64,000 nucleotides of DNA, from assembly GCA_910584055.1 (NCBI GenBank), contig CAJTZS010000017.1:1-64000 (forward strand), given 5' to 3'. The DNA is from an uncultured Muribaculaceae bacterium. GTDB lineage: Bacteria; Bacteroidota; Bacteroidia; Bacteroidales; Muribaculaceae. A model generated the notes under the pieces. It was not told the DNA's origin and ran no database searches. It saw only the letters and a list, made by a program, of their open reading frames with translations. The translations under genes and the position numbers were made by a program. Positions 54,799-63,154 of the stretch are shown piece by piece. Position 1 is the first letter of the stretch. Each line of letters starts with the position of its first letter.

Positions 54799-55386
54799 AT
54801 GAAAACAGATATAATATTGGCAGGAGTTGGAGGTCAGGGAATATTGACTATAGCAACCATATTGGGGGCTGCTGCTTTGAAGGATAACCTGTACCTGAAA
54901 CAGGCCGAAGTCCATGGCATGAGCCAAAGAGGTGGTGACGTTCAATCCAATTTACGTATCAGTTCTAATCCGATACATTCAGATTTAATTCCATACGGGT
55001 CTGCAGACCTTATAGTATCCCTCGAACCGATGGAGGCTTTGAGATATATCCCCTACCTGTCTAAAGAAGGATGGGTGGTTACCAATACAAATCCGTTTGT
55101 GAATATCGATAACTATCCGGAGATGAAGGAAGTTGAGTCAGAACTGGAAAGATGCGGAAACGTTGTAGCATTCAACATGGATGAGACAGCAAAGAGTCTA
55201 ATGTCTCCGCGAAGTTCCAATATGGTGCTCCTTGGAGCTGCCTCGCCTTTCATCGAGATTAACGTAGAAGAAATCGAATCGGCAATCATAAATCTTTTTG
55301 CTAAAAAGGGAGAAAAGATTGTCAACGGCAACCTCGAGGCGTTCCGTGCCGGAAGGAAGTATACAGAAAACCTTATAAATTCCTGA
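54799..55386 (+). CDS. iorB: Indolepyruvate:ferredoxin oxidoreductase, beta subunit
   Basis: Gamma-type subunit of 195 residues completing the enzyme. The conserved GVGGQGILTIATILG and AEVHGMSQRGGDVQSNLRI segments are present and length is normal. It starts 23 bases after iorA and ends four bases before the aminotransferase gene, in one operon. Confidence 0.94.
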   Translation: MKTDIILAGVGGQGILTIATILGAAALKDNLYLKQAEVHGMSQRGGDVQSNLRISSNPIHSDLIPYGSADLIVSLEPMEALRYIPYLSKEGWVVTNTNPFVNIDNYPEMKEVESELERCGNVVAFNMDETAKSLMSPRSSNMVLLGAASPFIEINVEEIESAIINLFAKKGEKIVNGNLEAFRAGRKYTENLINS

Positions 55387-55390
55387 CTTT

Positions 55391-56704
55391 ATGTTTCCAT
55401 TAAGCCAAGAAGCAATGGCGGATGCTATAAACCGTTTATCCATCATGGATCTTTCTTCCGCCACAATCCGTCAGATCTGCTCGCTTGCCAACGAACTTGA
55501 GAAAGATGCGCAAGACACGATGGTGCATCTTGAAATCGGCAATCCGGGGCTTGAAGCTGAAAATATAGGTGTCGAGGCAGAAGTTAAGGCATTGCGGGGA
55601 GGAATAGCAAACAAGTATCCCAATATTGCCGGCATCACACCTTTGAAACACGCCGCCAAAGAATTTGTAAAGGCGTTTATGAATATTGACATACCGGAGA
55701 AGGGGGTAGTGCCGACTGTGGGATCTATGCAGGCAAGTTTTACACTGATGCTACTTCTCGCGCAGAGAATACCCGGCAAAGACACCATGCTCTTTCTTAA
55801 TCCCGGTTTCCCCGCACAGCGCAATCAGGCTAAATTGCTTGGAATCAAAGAGGCTGCATTCGATATATATTCCTATCGAGGGAAGGCTCTTGAGGCAAAG
55901 CTTGAGAGCATATTGAAAGAAGGGAATGTCACGGGGATGATCTATAGTAACCCTAATAATCCCGCATGGACCAATCTCACTGAAGAGGAATTAGAGATCA
56001 TAGGTAGATTGGCAACGAAATACGATGTCATAGTGCTTGAAGATCTCGCCTATTTCGGAATGGACTTCAGAAAAGATATCAGCACTCCCGGTGTACCTCC
56101 GTATGTACCCACTGTTGCCAATTACACTGACAACTATATACTTATGCTTTCGGGATCCAAAATTTTCAGCTATGCAGGTCAGCGAATAGCCGTAGTGTGC
56201 ATGAGTGAGAAAGTATATGACCGCAGGTATGAGTTCTTCCAGAATTTCTATGAGATGCCTGCATTCGGCGATGCGTATATTTACGGGGTGCTTTATTGCT
56301 CTTCTTCGGGGACAGCTCATTCTGCCCAGTATGCATTGGCAGCAATGATGGAGGCCGCAGTGAAAGGAGAATTGAACTTTGTGGATCATTGCAGCGAATA
56401 TGCGCGCAAGGCGGCAAAAGCAAAAGAGATTTTCCTACGAAACGGATTCCATATAGTTTATGAATTGGATGGCAACGAACCGATTGCCGATGGGTTCTTC
56501 TTTACTGCAGGGTACAAAGGGATGTCGGCCGATGAACTTCACAAAGAACTTCTCCGTTATGGAGTGGCATCCATTTCATTATGTTCTACCGGAAGCACGA
56601 GAGACGGCGTGAGGGTATGCGTCTCGATGATTCCGGATGAAGAAACGTTCGAACGTCTTGACACTTTCCTTTCCCGATTTAATAAAGATCATGGACAACA
56701 TTAA
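55391..56704 (+). CDS. PLP-dependent aminotransferase (class I/II)
   Basis: Aminotransferase of 437 residues. Typical landmarks are SNPNNPAWTNL, the PLP-ring region LEDLAYFGMD and the cofactor lysine in SGSKIFSYAGQR. Placed directly between indolepyruvate oxidoreductase and a CoA-transferase, it most likely transaminates aromatic amino acids to aryl-pyruvates for IorAB; that specificity is an inference from context. The start at 55391 is four bases after iorB; a shorter form could start at ATG 55415. The end overlaps the next gene by 14 bases. Confidence 0.88.
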   Translation: MFPLSQEAMADAINRLSIMDLSSATIRQICSLANELEKDAQDTMVHLEIGNPGLEAENIGVEAEVKALRGGIANKYPNIAGITPLKHAAKEFVKAFMNIDIPEKGVVPTVGSMQASFTLMLLLAQRIPGKDTMLFLNPGFPAQRNQAKLLGIKEAAFDIYSYRGKALEAKLESILKEGNVTGMIYSNPNNPAWTNLTEEELEIIGRLATKYDVIVLEDLAYFGMDFRKDISTPGVPPYVPTVANYTDNYILMLSGSKIFSYAGQRIAVVCMSEKVYDRRYEFFQNFYEMPAFGDAYIYGVLYCSSSGTAHSAQYALAAMMEAAVKGELNFVDHCSEYARKAAKAKEIFLRNGFHIVYELDGNEPIADGFFFTAGYKGMSADELHKELLRYGVASISLCSTGSTRDGVRVCVSMIPDEETFERLDTFLSRFNKDHGQH

Positions 56705-57992
56705 TTATATGTCAGCGGCGGAAGCCGTGAAACTTATCGAAAGCGGAGACCATGTATATATCCAAGGGTCCACATCGATTCCTGAGGTACTCGTTGACGC
56801 GATGGCAGACAGAGGCCACGAATTGCGGGATGTGACCATATATTGCGCGTTTGCAGTGGGTAGAAGACCCTCACCGATTTGCAAACCGGAATTTAAAGAC
56901 ACTTTCCTTGTAGATTCATTTTTCGTGTCAAATGCGTTTCGCGAATGGATAGCACAAGGCTATGGCACCATGACCCCACGATTCTTAGGTGAAGTGCCTG
57001 ATTTATTCAGGGATGGCACCTGCAGAGTTGACGTGGCCTTAATCAACTGCTCTCTTCCCAATGAGCATGGAGAAGTGAGCTTCGGTGTATCGGCCGACCT
57101 CGCAACAAGTGCCGTGGAGTGTGCAGACAGGGTCATCGCCCAGATCAATCCCCACGTGCCGTTCACTCCGGGAGATGCAGTAATCCATCTTTCACAATTG
57201 ACAGCGGCAGTTGAAGTGAATGACCCTTTGGTGGAAGTGCCGACAGCGGTTCCGACAGAACAGGAGATAAGAATCGGTAACTATATCGCGGAGCTGATAC
57301 CCGACGGGGCAACACTACAGATCGGTGTCGGAGGAATTCCTAATGCCGTGATCCGCGCGCTCGAGAATCATAAGCACCTGGGGCTACATACCGAAGCTAT
57401 GACAGATGGTGTTTTGCCGTTGCTTGAAAAAGGGATTATCGACAATTCTCTGAAAAAAGTTATGCCGGGCAAATCGGTTGCTTCCCTTGCTCTTGGCTCG
57501 AATGCGTTGTATAAGTTCTTGGATCATAATGAAGATGTGATTTTTAAAGATGTAGCATGGACCAACAATCCATTTACAATTGCACAGAATCCCAAAGTGA
57601 TGTCGATAAATTCATGTCTTGAGATTGACCTTACCGGACAGGTGTGCGCGGACTCTATCGGTAGAAAAATTTTCTCCGGTGTCGGAGGGCAGCATGATTT
57701 TGTTTATGGCAGCTCACGGAGCGAAGGAGGTTTGTCTTTTCTTGCCATGCTCGCTACCACGGGCAAGGGTACAAATAAAATCAAACCGGTGTTGACAGAA
57801 GGTGCAGGTGTCGTAACGACACGTTTCCAGACAAATTACATCGTGACTGAATACGGAGCAGTGAATCTTCGCGGGAAGAATCTCGCTGAAAGGGCAAAAC
57901 TAATGATTTCCATAGCTGCGCCGCAATTCAGGGAAGAACTTGAGCGCGAGGCTCGCGAAAGATTCGGATATGCATTCTCCAGGATATATTGA
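56691..57992 (+). CDS. Acetyl-CoA hydrolase/CoA-transferase family protein
   Basis: Protein of 433 residues of the family that moves CoA between acyl groups (acetate, succinate or 4-hydroxybutyrate CoA-transferases). Visible are IQGSTSIPEVLVDAM, the glycine-rich IGVGGIPNAVIRAL, the active-site glutamate region LGLHTEAMTDG, and GVGGQHDFVYGS near the C-terminus. The start is ATG 56691, inside the aminotransferase gene; an earlier start at 56637 overlaps more and adds unrelated residues. As the last gene of the iorAB operon it would release aryl acids from aryl-acetyl-CoA while conserving the thioester, for example as acetyl-CoA or succinyl-CoA. Confidence 0.88.
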   Translation: MDNINYMSAAEAVKLIESGDHVYIQGSTSIPEVLVDAMADRGHELRDVTIYCAFAVGRRPSPICKPEFKDTFLVDSFFVSNAFREWIAQGYGTMTPRFLGEVPDLFRDGTCRVDVALINCSLPNEHGEVSFGVSADLATSAVECADRVIAQINPHVPFTPGDAVIHLSQLTAAVEVNDPLVEVPTAVPTEQEIRIGNYIAELIPDGATLQIGVGGIPNAVIRALENHKHLGLHTEAMTDGVLPLLEKGIIDNSLKKVMPGKSVASLALGSNALYKFLDHNEDVIFKDVAWTNNPFTIAQNPKVMSINSCLEIDLTGQVCADSIGRKIFSGVGGQHDFVYGSSRSEGGLSFLAMLATTGKGTNKIKPVLTEGAGVVTTRFQTNYIVTEYGAVNLRGKNLAERAKLMISIAAPQFREELEREARERFGYAFSRIY

Positions 57993-58010
57993 CCTAAATA
58001 TCATTTGATT

Positions 58011-58081
58011 TCCAACCACATATAACCACTTTTAGATGACCTCAAAAAATGGTTATATGTGGTTAATAGTGGTTCGTTGGA
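58011..58081. repeat. AACCAC-rich inverted repeat
   Basis: TCCAACCACATATAACCACT (58011-58030) is mirrored by TGGTTATATGTGGTTAATAG then TGGTTCGTTGGA ending at 58081. The AACCAC units and the TCCAACCAC/GTTGGA edges match the inner part of the element at 28431-28574. It lies 19 bp after the CoA-transferase stop. It encodes nothing. Confidence 0.65.
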
Positions 58082-58102
58082 GGTATAAATTTTAAATGTA
58101 CT

Positions 58103-58144
58103 AATAAATTGGTTTGAGTATTAGCTCAAACCAATTTATTTTTT
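58103..58144 (+). terminator. Terminator of the iorA-iorB operon
   Basis: AATAAATTGGTTTGAG (58103-58118) and CTCAAACCAATTTATT (58125-58140) form a perfect 16-bp stem with a six-base loop, followed by TTTT. Confidence 0.85.
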
Positions 58145-58208
58145 GTAATGTTAATCATCTGAAAGGATTTTTGGTTAATTTTGTAGCACAATTAGAAACA
58201 ATAGGTAA

Positions 58209-59150
58209 ATGAAACATAATCATTCCCATCAAATAAACCTGAATGGTCTGCTTGATTTTCACGGCATACATGAAGCGCGACAGATACGTCGAGCAGTTAC
58301 AATTGGGTGTATCGTAAATGTGATCCTGATGTCCATTAAGCTTATATTCGGTTATTTAGGACACAGTGATGCTCTGGTTGCAGATGGATATCATTCATTA
58401 GGAGATGTCGGTTCGGACCTTGTGATGCTTACATTCGTGGGCCTTTCCTTTAAGAAAGCGAATGAAAGCTTTGCTTATGGATACGGTAAATTCGAAACTT
58501 TTGCATCTCTTGTAATTTCAGGCATATTGATTTTTATTGCCGTCATGGTTACAATGGAAGCGGTTGAGTCAATAAAAAGTTATATGAATGGGGTAGTGCT
58601 TCCTCAACCTGACATATGGACTATAATCGCTATTGTTTTTGCTATAATATGTAAAGAGTTTTTATATCGGTTTTACCGGAGAGTCGGCAAGCAGACCAGG
58701 TGCAATGCATTAGTATCAAGCGCATGGCATCATAGAAGTGACGGATTTGCCTCGATAGCCACGCTTGTGGGTGTGTCATCCGCACACTTCCTCGGCGAGC
58801 AATGGCGCATACTCGACCCTTGCGCATCTCTTGTAATTGTAATATTCATTATAGTTCCGGCAATCAGGCTCTTCGCTCCCGCCTTCCGCGAATTGATGGA
58901 GGGGTCAATTCCACATCACGACTATATACAAGCCAAGGAGATTATCAGATCACTTGATGGAGTAAAAGAATTGGAATTTCTTAAAACCCGTAAAAGCGGT
59001 CCATTTTTGATATTTGATGCAGTTGTCAGGGTCAACAGGCACATGAACATCGAAGATGGATATAAGATCACATGCGAAATAGAAGAATCGCTAAAACATA
59101 AATTCGGCAAGAACATACTGGTCAGTGTTGTCACCAAACCGGATATGTAA
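58209..59150 (+). CDS. Cation diffusion facilitator family transporter
   Basis: Inner-membrane metal/proton antiporter of 313 residues. Six hydrophobic segments are seen with the metal-site pattern in DALVADGYHSLGDVGSD (helix 2) and the matching AWHHRSDGFASI (helix 5), followed by a C-terminal cytoplasmic domain (about 215-313). Asp/His at both sites suggests Zn(II), possibly with Fe(II) or Co(II). The N-terminus is His-rich (MKHNHSHQ). A -7 box TAATTTTG at 58176-58183 lies 25 bases before ATG. It is transcribed alone. Confidence 0.93.
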   Translation: MKHNHSHQINLNGLLDFHGIHEARQIRRAVTIGCIVNVILMSIKLIFGYLGHSDALVADGYHSLGDVGSDLVMLTFVGLSFKKANESFAYGYGKFETFASLVISGILIFIAVMVTMEAVESIKSYMNGVVLPQPDIWTIIAIVFAIICKEFLYRFYRRVGKQTRCNALVSSAWHHRSDGFASIATLVGVSSAHFLGEQWRILDPCASLVIVIFIIVPAIRLFAPAFRELMEGSIPHHDYIQAKEIIRSLDGVKELEFLKTRKSGPFLIFDAVVRVNRHMNIEDGYKITCEIEESLKHKFGKNILVSVVTKPDM

Positions 59151-59163
59151 TAACGGATCCACT

Positions 59164-59212
59164 ATAATAAAAGAGGGGTTGCAATTCATTTTACAATCCC
59201 TCTTTTTATTAT
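59164..59212. terminator. Bidirectional terminator between CDF and GH35 genes
   Basis: ATAATAAAAGAGGGGTTG (59164-59181) pairs, with one bulge, with CAATCCCTCTTTTTATTAT (59194-59212). A and T tracts on both sides suit the two convergent genes. Confidence 0.82.
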
Positions 59213-59226
59213 ATCATCTGTTCCTG

Positions 59227-61602
59227 TTAGAATTTGAATGGTTCTGAGGATACGTATACTTTTACATCCTTTATTGCGGCAGGGGCGTTGCTTTCCATGC
59301 GGGGAAGGTATTGAAGTGCCTTCAGTGTATGTTCGCGCCCAAGATCAATTACAATGTAATGGGGGAAAGGTGTTCCCTTTTCTGTGCTCCAATATGTTGA
59401 TTCCTGAAGGTCAAAGCTTTTGTCGGCTGACCTATTCACTCCTTTCACATCTTCACTGTCAGCATACATGACAACCCAGGGCTCGCGGGAAATGCGTTCG
59501 TCATTATCGTCCAATACATACATTTCCGCAATGGCTGCCCTGTCTTTACCGTCGTGTGCGTTATCGGCCTCTATGCAAAGGTATCTTCCGGAAACGGGGG
59601 CATCAAACTTGATTTCTTTCCATCCGTTTCCTGAGGGGAATGAGCTTGAAACAACGGGCTTATGTCCCTTGAGGTCAAGTTCCTGCCCGGGTTCGCGATG
59701 AACGAGAGGTTTCTTTACCTGCAATTTGTCGAGTTCGGGAGTCTTTGAGCCATAGCTTGTTGCTTCTTTGGGACCAACTATATCAAAGACAATTATTTCA
59801 TTCTCACCCTTCTTGAGCCATACTCCGGGCACATAAAGAGTTTGTTGCGGACCGATTTCCCATATTCTTCCTATTCCTTTTCCATTCACATATACAAGTC
59901 CTTTTCCCCAATTTTCGAAGTTTAAGAATGTATCACCCGGCTTATCTACCTTAAATGTGCCCATGTAGGCACCCCGGGGAAGGCGACCGTCTTTGCTACG
60001 GGGGAGGTTCGCAACGGGAAGATATTTAAAGTTCTTATAAGTCTCATATTCATCGTCGATATTATAAACCTTCCAGTTTTTTAGCTCGCATGTAAAAGGA
60101 TAGCCTCCACGATCTTCAGTTACGGATACACTTTCCGTTATACCTTTAAAATCCTTTATGGCTCGTCCGAAATTGATTCGTCCCATGGCTTCCACAATAA
60201 TATCCAGCCTTGCACCTTTTTGACAAGCGGGCAGAGACAATTGCTTCTCTCCATTACGGCGATCGAGCTTGCCGATAAATTTACCGTCAACGAACACCTG
60301 GGCATAATCATGTGGATCCTTTACCGTCAATACTGCTCCATCCTTTAACTCCGGAAGGGTTGTCTGATACATGATTGTTCCAAATCCCTGGTCGTATTCC
60401 TCCATTGTGCGTATATCCCTATCGGTTTTGGGCTTAGGCAGGCGGGCAAAGAAAGGGGCGACTTTTGTCAGTTCAAAAGGTTTAACACTAATAGTTTTTA
60501 TGGGTGCAGGCACCTGAGGCATTTTTCCCGGAGTATATTTTTTCATTGTTTCCCTCAGCTCCCAGTATTTAGGAGTCGGAGCACCCTGTTCGTTGATAGG
60601 GGCGTCGTAATCATATGATGTCACATCCGGTGCGTAACCCGGAGAGTTCGCACCAGCCCAATGTCCCCAGTTTGTACCCCCGTGAGTCATATAGAGACTG
60701 AATGATATATTTTTTGACAACATTTCATCTATTCCCGCTATCATATCAGCAGCAGGACGCGTCTCATGATTCGCTCCCCATTTATCGAACCATCCGCTCC
60801 AGAATTCCGAACACATAAGCGGACTCTCGGGACGGACTTCCTTAAGTCTCCGGAACTGGTCATCGATATTGGCGCCAGTGCCGAAATTCATTGTCCAAAT
60901 CAAGTCATCCAATCCATTTTTTTCAAAATTTGATGCCCAGTCACATTGGAAAAGAGTCACATCGTTTCCAAAATTCTTGCGCAGCATGTCCCTTATATTT
61001 GCTACATATGGCTTATCTTCCCCATACGAACCATATTCATTTTCAACCTGAACCATTATTATCGGACCGCCGTTTGCAATTGTAAGGTCACTCACCTGAT
61101 CGGCTACCGCTTTCTGGAACTTATCAACCCTTTCAAGGAAGTAAGGGTCGTTCTCACGCAGTCTGATATCTTTCTTTTTAAGAAGCCACCATGGCAGTCC
61201 TCCCATTTCCCACTCTGCACACACATATGGACCTGGACGCAGAATCACTTTCATGTCATTTTTCTGACAGAGCTTTATAAATTCTCGGAGATCATTCTGA
61301 CCAGTGAAATCAAACTTATCTTCTTGCGGTTCATGTGAATTCCAGAATGTATAGAGGCAGATTGTATTCATTCCCAACGCCTTACTCATTTTGATTCTGT
61401 GTTCCCAATACTCTTTGGGAATACGCGGATAGTGCAGTTCCGCCGCTTTAACAACAAATGGCTTGCCATTCAAAAGGAATGTACCTTTCCCTGCCTCGAA
61501 TTTGCCATGACTGACAGTCTTGTCTTTTACTTCTGAAGCGGGAAGTGTTACGGGCATCAAAAAAGATGCCGCAACCAGTGAATAAAGAAATATTTTTTTC
61601 AT
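59227..61602 (-). CDS. GH35 beta-galactosidase, exported
   Basis: Glycoside hydrolase of 791 residues. A signal peptide (about 1-23) is followed by the GH35 TIM barrel with acid/base Glu189 (QVENEYGSYG) and nucleophile Glu266 (MCSEFWSGW), then jelly-roll domains (MYQTTLPEL, FVDGKFIGKLDRR) and a C-terminal discoidin-like (F5/8 type C) domain (SGRYLCIEADN). It removes terminal beta-galactose from glycans. The start is ATG 61600-61602; a TTG two codons earlier is less likely. It is divergent from the aldose epimerase and symporter genes, which would handle the released galactose. Confidence 0.94.
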   Translation of the reverse strand: MKKIFLYSLVAASFLMPVTLPASEVKDKTVSHGKFEAGKGTFLLNGKPFVVKAAELHYPRIPKEYWEHRIKMSKALGMNTICLYTFWNSHEPQEDKFDFTGQNDLREFIKLCQKNDMKVILRPGPYVCAEWEMGGLPWWLLKKKDIRLRENDPYFLERVDKFQKAVADQVSDLTIANGGPIIMVQVENEYGSYGEDKPYVANIRDMLRKNFGNDVTLFQCDWASNFEKNGLDDLIWTMNFGTGANIDDQFRRLKEVRPESPLMCSEFWSGWFDKWGANHETRPAADMIAGIDEMLSKNISFSLYMTHGGTNWGHWAGANSPGYAPDVTSYDYDAPINEQGAPTPKYWELRETMKKYTPGKMPQVPAPIKTISVKPFELTKVAPFFARLPKPKTDRDIRTMEEYDQGFGTIMYQTTLPELKDGAVLTVKDPHDYAQVFVDGKFIGKLDRRNGEKQLSLPACQKGARLDIIVEAMGRINFGRAIKDFKGITESVSVTEDRGGYPFTCELKNWKVYNIDDEYETYKNFKYLPVANLPRSKDGRLPRGAYMGTFKVDKPGDTFLNFENWGKGLVYVNGKGIGRIWEIGPQQTLYVPGVWLKKGENEIIVFDIVGPKEATSYGSKTPELDKLQVKKPLVHREPGQELDLKGHKPVVSSSFPSGNGWKEIKFDAPVSGRYLCIEADNAHDGKDRAAIAEMYVLDDNDERISREPWVVMYADSEDVKGVNRSADKSFDLQESTYWSTEKGTPFPHYIVIDLGREHTLKALQYLPRMESNAPAAIKDVKVYVSSEPFKF

Positions 61603-61656
61603 GATCAATTAAAATAGTTCATATTTTCCGGACTGTTGGAGAGGGTGTTGCATAAC

Positions 61657-61754
61657 TCTCAAATTGTAGGGATGCTCCCCGGAGCATCCAATTACGAATA
61701 ACCGGTTATCTGATTTTTGGAGGATGCACCATGGTGCATCCCTACAATTTGAGA
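61657..61754. repeat. Twin-palindrome repeat element, copy 2
   Basis: Termini are TCTCAAATTGTAGGGATGC and GCATCCCTACAATTTGAGA. The palindromes GGATGCTCCCCGGAGCATCC (61670-61689) and GGATGCACCATGGTGCATCC (61722-61741) are 32 bases apart. It is the reverse-oriented partner of 3655-3751. The similarity extends left to GGGTGTTGCAT at 61643. The rest of the 350-bp gap (61609-61958) is A/T-rich, with no gene and no clear promoter. Confidence 0.85.
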
Positions 61755-61958
61755 CGCGATTAATCGAATTCTACAATAGAATTATATTCAATATACAAAA
61801 TTACAATCGATAGCTGAAAAGAAAAATATGTTTAATAACATATAAAAAAAAGCTATTATGTAAATAATAAGTGTTAATTTTACACCCATTAATTATGCAG
61901 CTTCTAAGAAGCAAATCTTAAGGTGAATAATTTTAAAGTTTTATTAAATATATTTATC

Positions 61959-63119
61959 ATGAAACTCCTTGGTTATTCGGCATTTATCCTCACGTTGGCG
62001 GGTATTTGCTCTTGCGGCGCGGGGAAAGATGCACCTCAGCTGACTAAGTCGGGACTTGATCCCAAAAATTTTGAATCTGTAGTTAATGGAGATTCAACTA
62101 CACTTGTCACTCTTACGAATGCCTCCGGCATGGAAGTCTGTATCACTAATTATGGCGGCCGCATTGTTTCAGTCATGGTTCCTGACAAGGATGGAAATTT
62201 TCAGGACGTGGTTTTAGGGTTCGACAGTATAGGTGCATATCTGCCGGATGCAAATAAAACTGATTTCGGGGCAGCTATCGGACGTTATGCAAATCGTATA
62301 AACCAAGGGCGGTTCGTAATGGATGGTGACACTATCCAACTGCCACAGAACAATTTCGGGCATTGTCTTCATGGCGGGACAGATATGGGCACCCTTGGTT
62401 GGCAATATAGGGTATACAAAGTGGAAAATGCAACTGATTCCACTCTGACTATATCCATCGACTCACCGGACGGTGACAATAATTTCCCGGGGAATGTGAA
62501 AGCACAGGTTACCTATACGCTCCAAAATGACAATGCGCTGCGCATTGATTACACTGCAACGACAGATAAACCGACCATCATAAATATGACAAACCACTCA
62601 TATTTTAATCTTTCCGGAGATCCGGAGTTGAGTGTGGTAGACGAGATGGTCTGGATAAACGCTGCCAATTTCACACCTGTTGACAGCACATTCATGACCA
62701 CAGGCGAGATAATACCGGTGAAAGACACCCCGATGGATTTTACCGAAGAGAAACTCCTTGGAAAGGGTCTCGAGTCTGAGTATATCCAGATTAAATACGG
62801 CAATGGCATCGACCATAATTTTGTGCTTGATACTAAAGGAAGTCTTCAAGATTGCGCAGCAAGAGTTACAGACCCACGTTCCGGGATTATGCTTGAAGTG
62901 TTCACAAACGAACCGGGCATTCAATTCTACACAGGTAACTTCCTCGACGGAACTGTAACCGGTAAAAAAGCAAAGGTTTACAATCAGCGACAAGGTCTTT
63001 GCCTTGAAACACAAAAATATCCCGACACGCCCAACAAACCCGCATGGCCGTCGGCGACATTGCGTCCCGGTGAAACGTACAACAGCACTTGCGTATACAA
63101 GTTTTCCACAAAAAAATAA
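61959..63119 (+). CDS. galM: Aldose 1-epimerase, lipoprotein
   Basis: Mutarotase of 386 residues interconverting alpha and beta anomers of galactose or glucose. The lipoprotein signal ends in lipobox GICSC, so the enzyme is anchored outside the cytoplasm. Family motifs include NYGGRIVSVMVPD, ATIGRYANRI-like AAIGRYANRIN, TNHSYFNLSG with the catalytic histidine, GIDHNFVL and the glutamate region NEPGIQFYTGNF. The start is ATG 61959; an upstream GTG at 61923 would spoil the signal peptide. It precedes the symporter by 35 bases and faces the GH35 gene. Confidence 0.94.
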   Translation: MKLLGYSAFILTLAGICSCGAGKDAPQLTKSGLDPKNFESVVNGDSTTLVTLTNASGMEVCITNYGGRIVSVMVPDKDGNFQDVVLGFDSIGAYLPDANKTDFGAAIGRYANRINQGRFVMDGDTIQLPQNNFGHCLHGGTDMGTLGWQYRVYKVENATDSTLTISIDSPDGDNNFPGNVKAQVTYTLQNDNALRIDYTATTDKPTIINMTNHSYFNLSGDPELSVVDEMVWINAANFTPVDSTFMTTGEIIPVKDTPMDFTEEKLLGKGLESEYIQIKYGNGIDHNFVLDTKGSLQDCAARVTDPRSGIMLEVFTNEPGIQFYTGNFLDGTVTGKKAKVYNQRQGLCLETQKYPDTPNKPAWPSATLRPGETYNSTCVYKFSTKK

Positions 63120-63154
63120 TAACATCACTCTTTCACAGCTGATCAACTAACATT

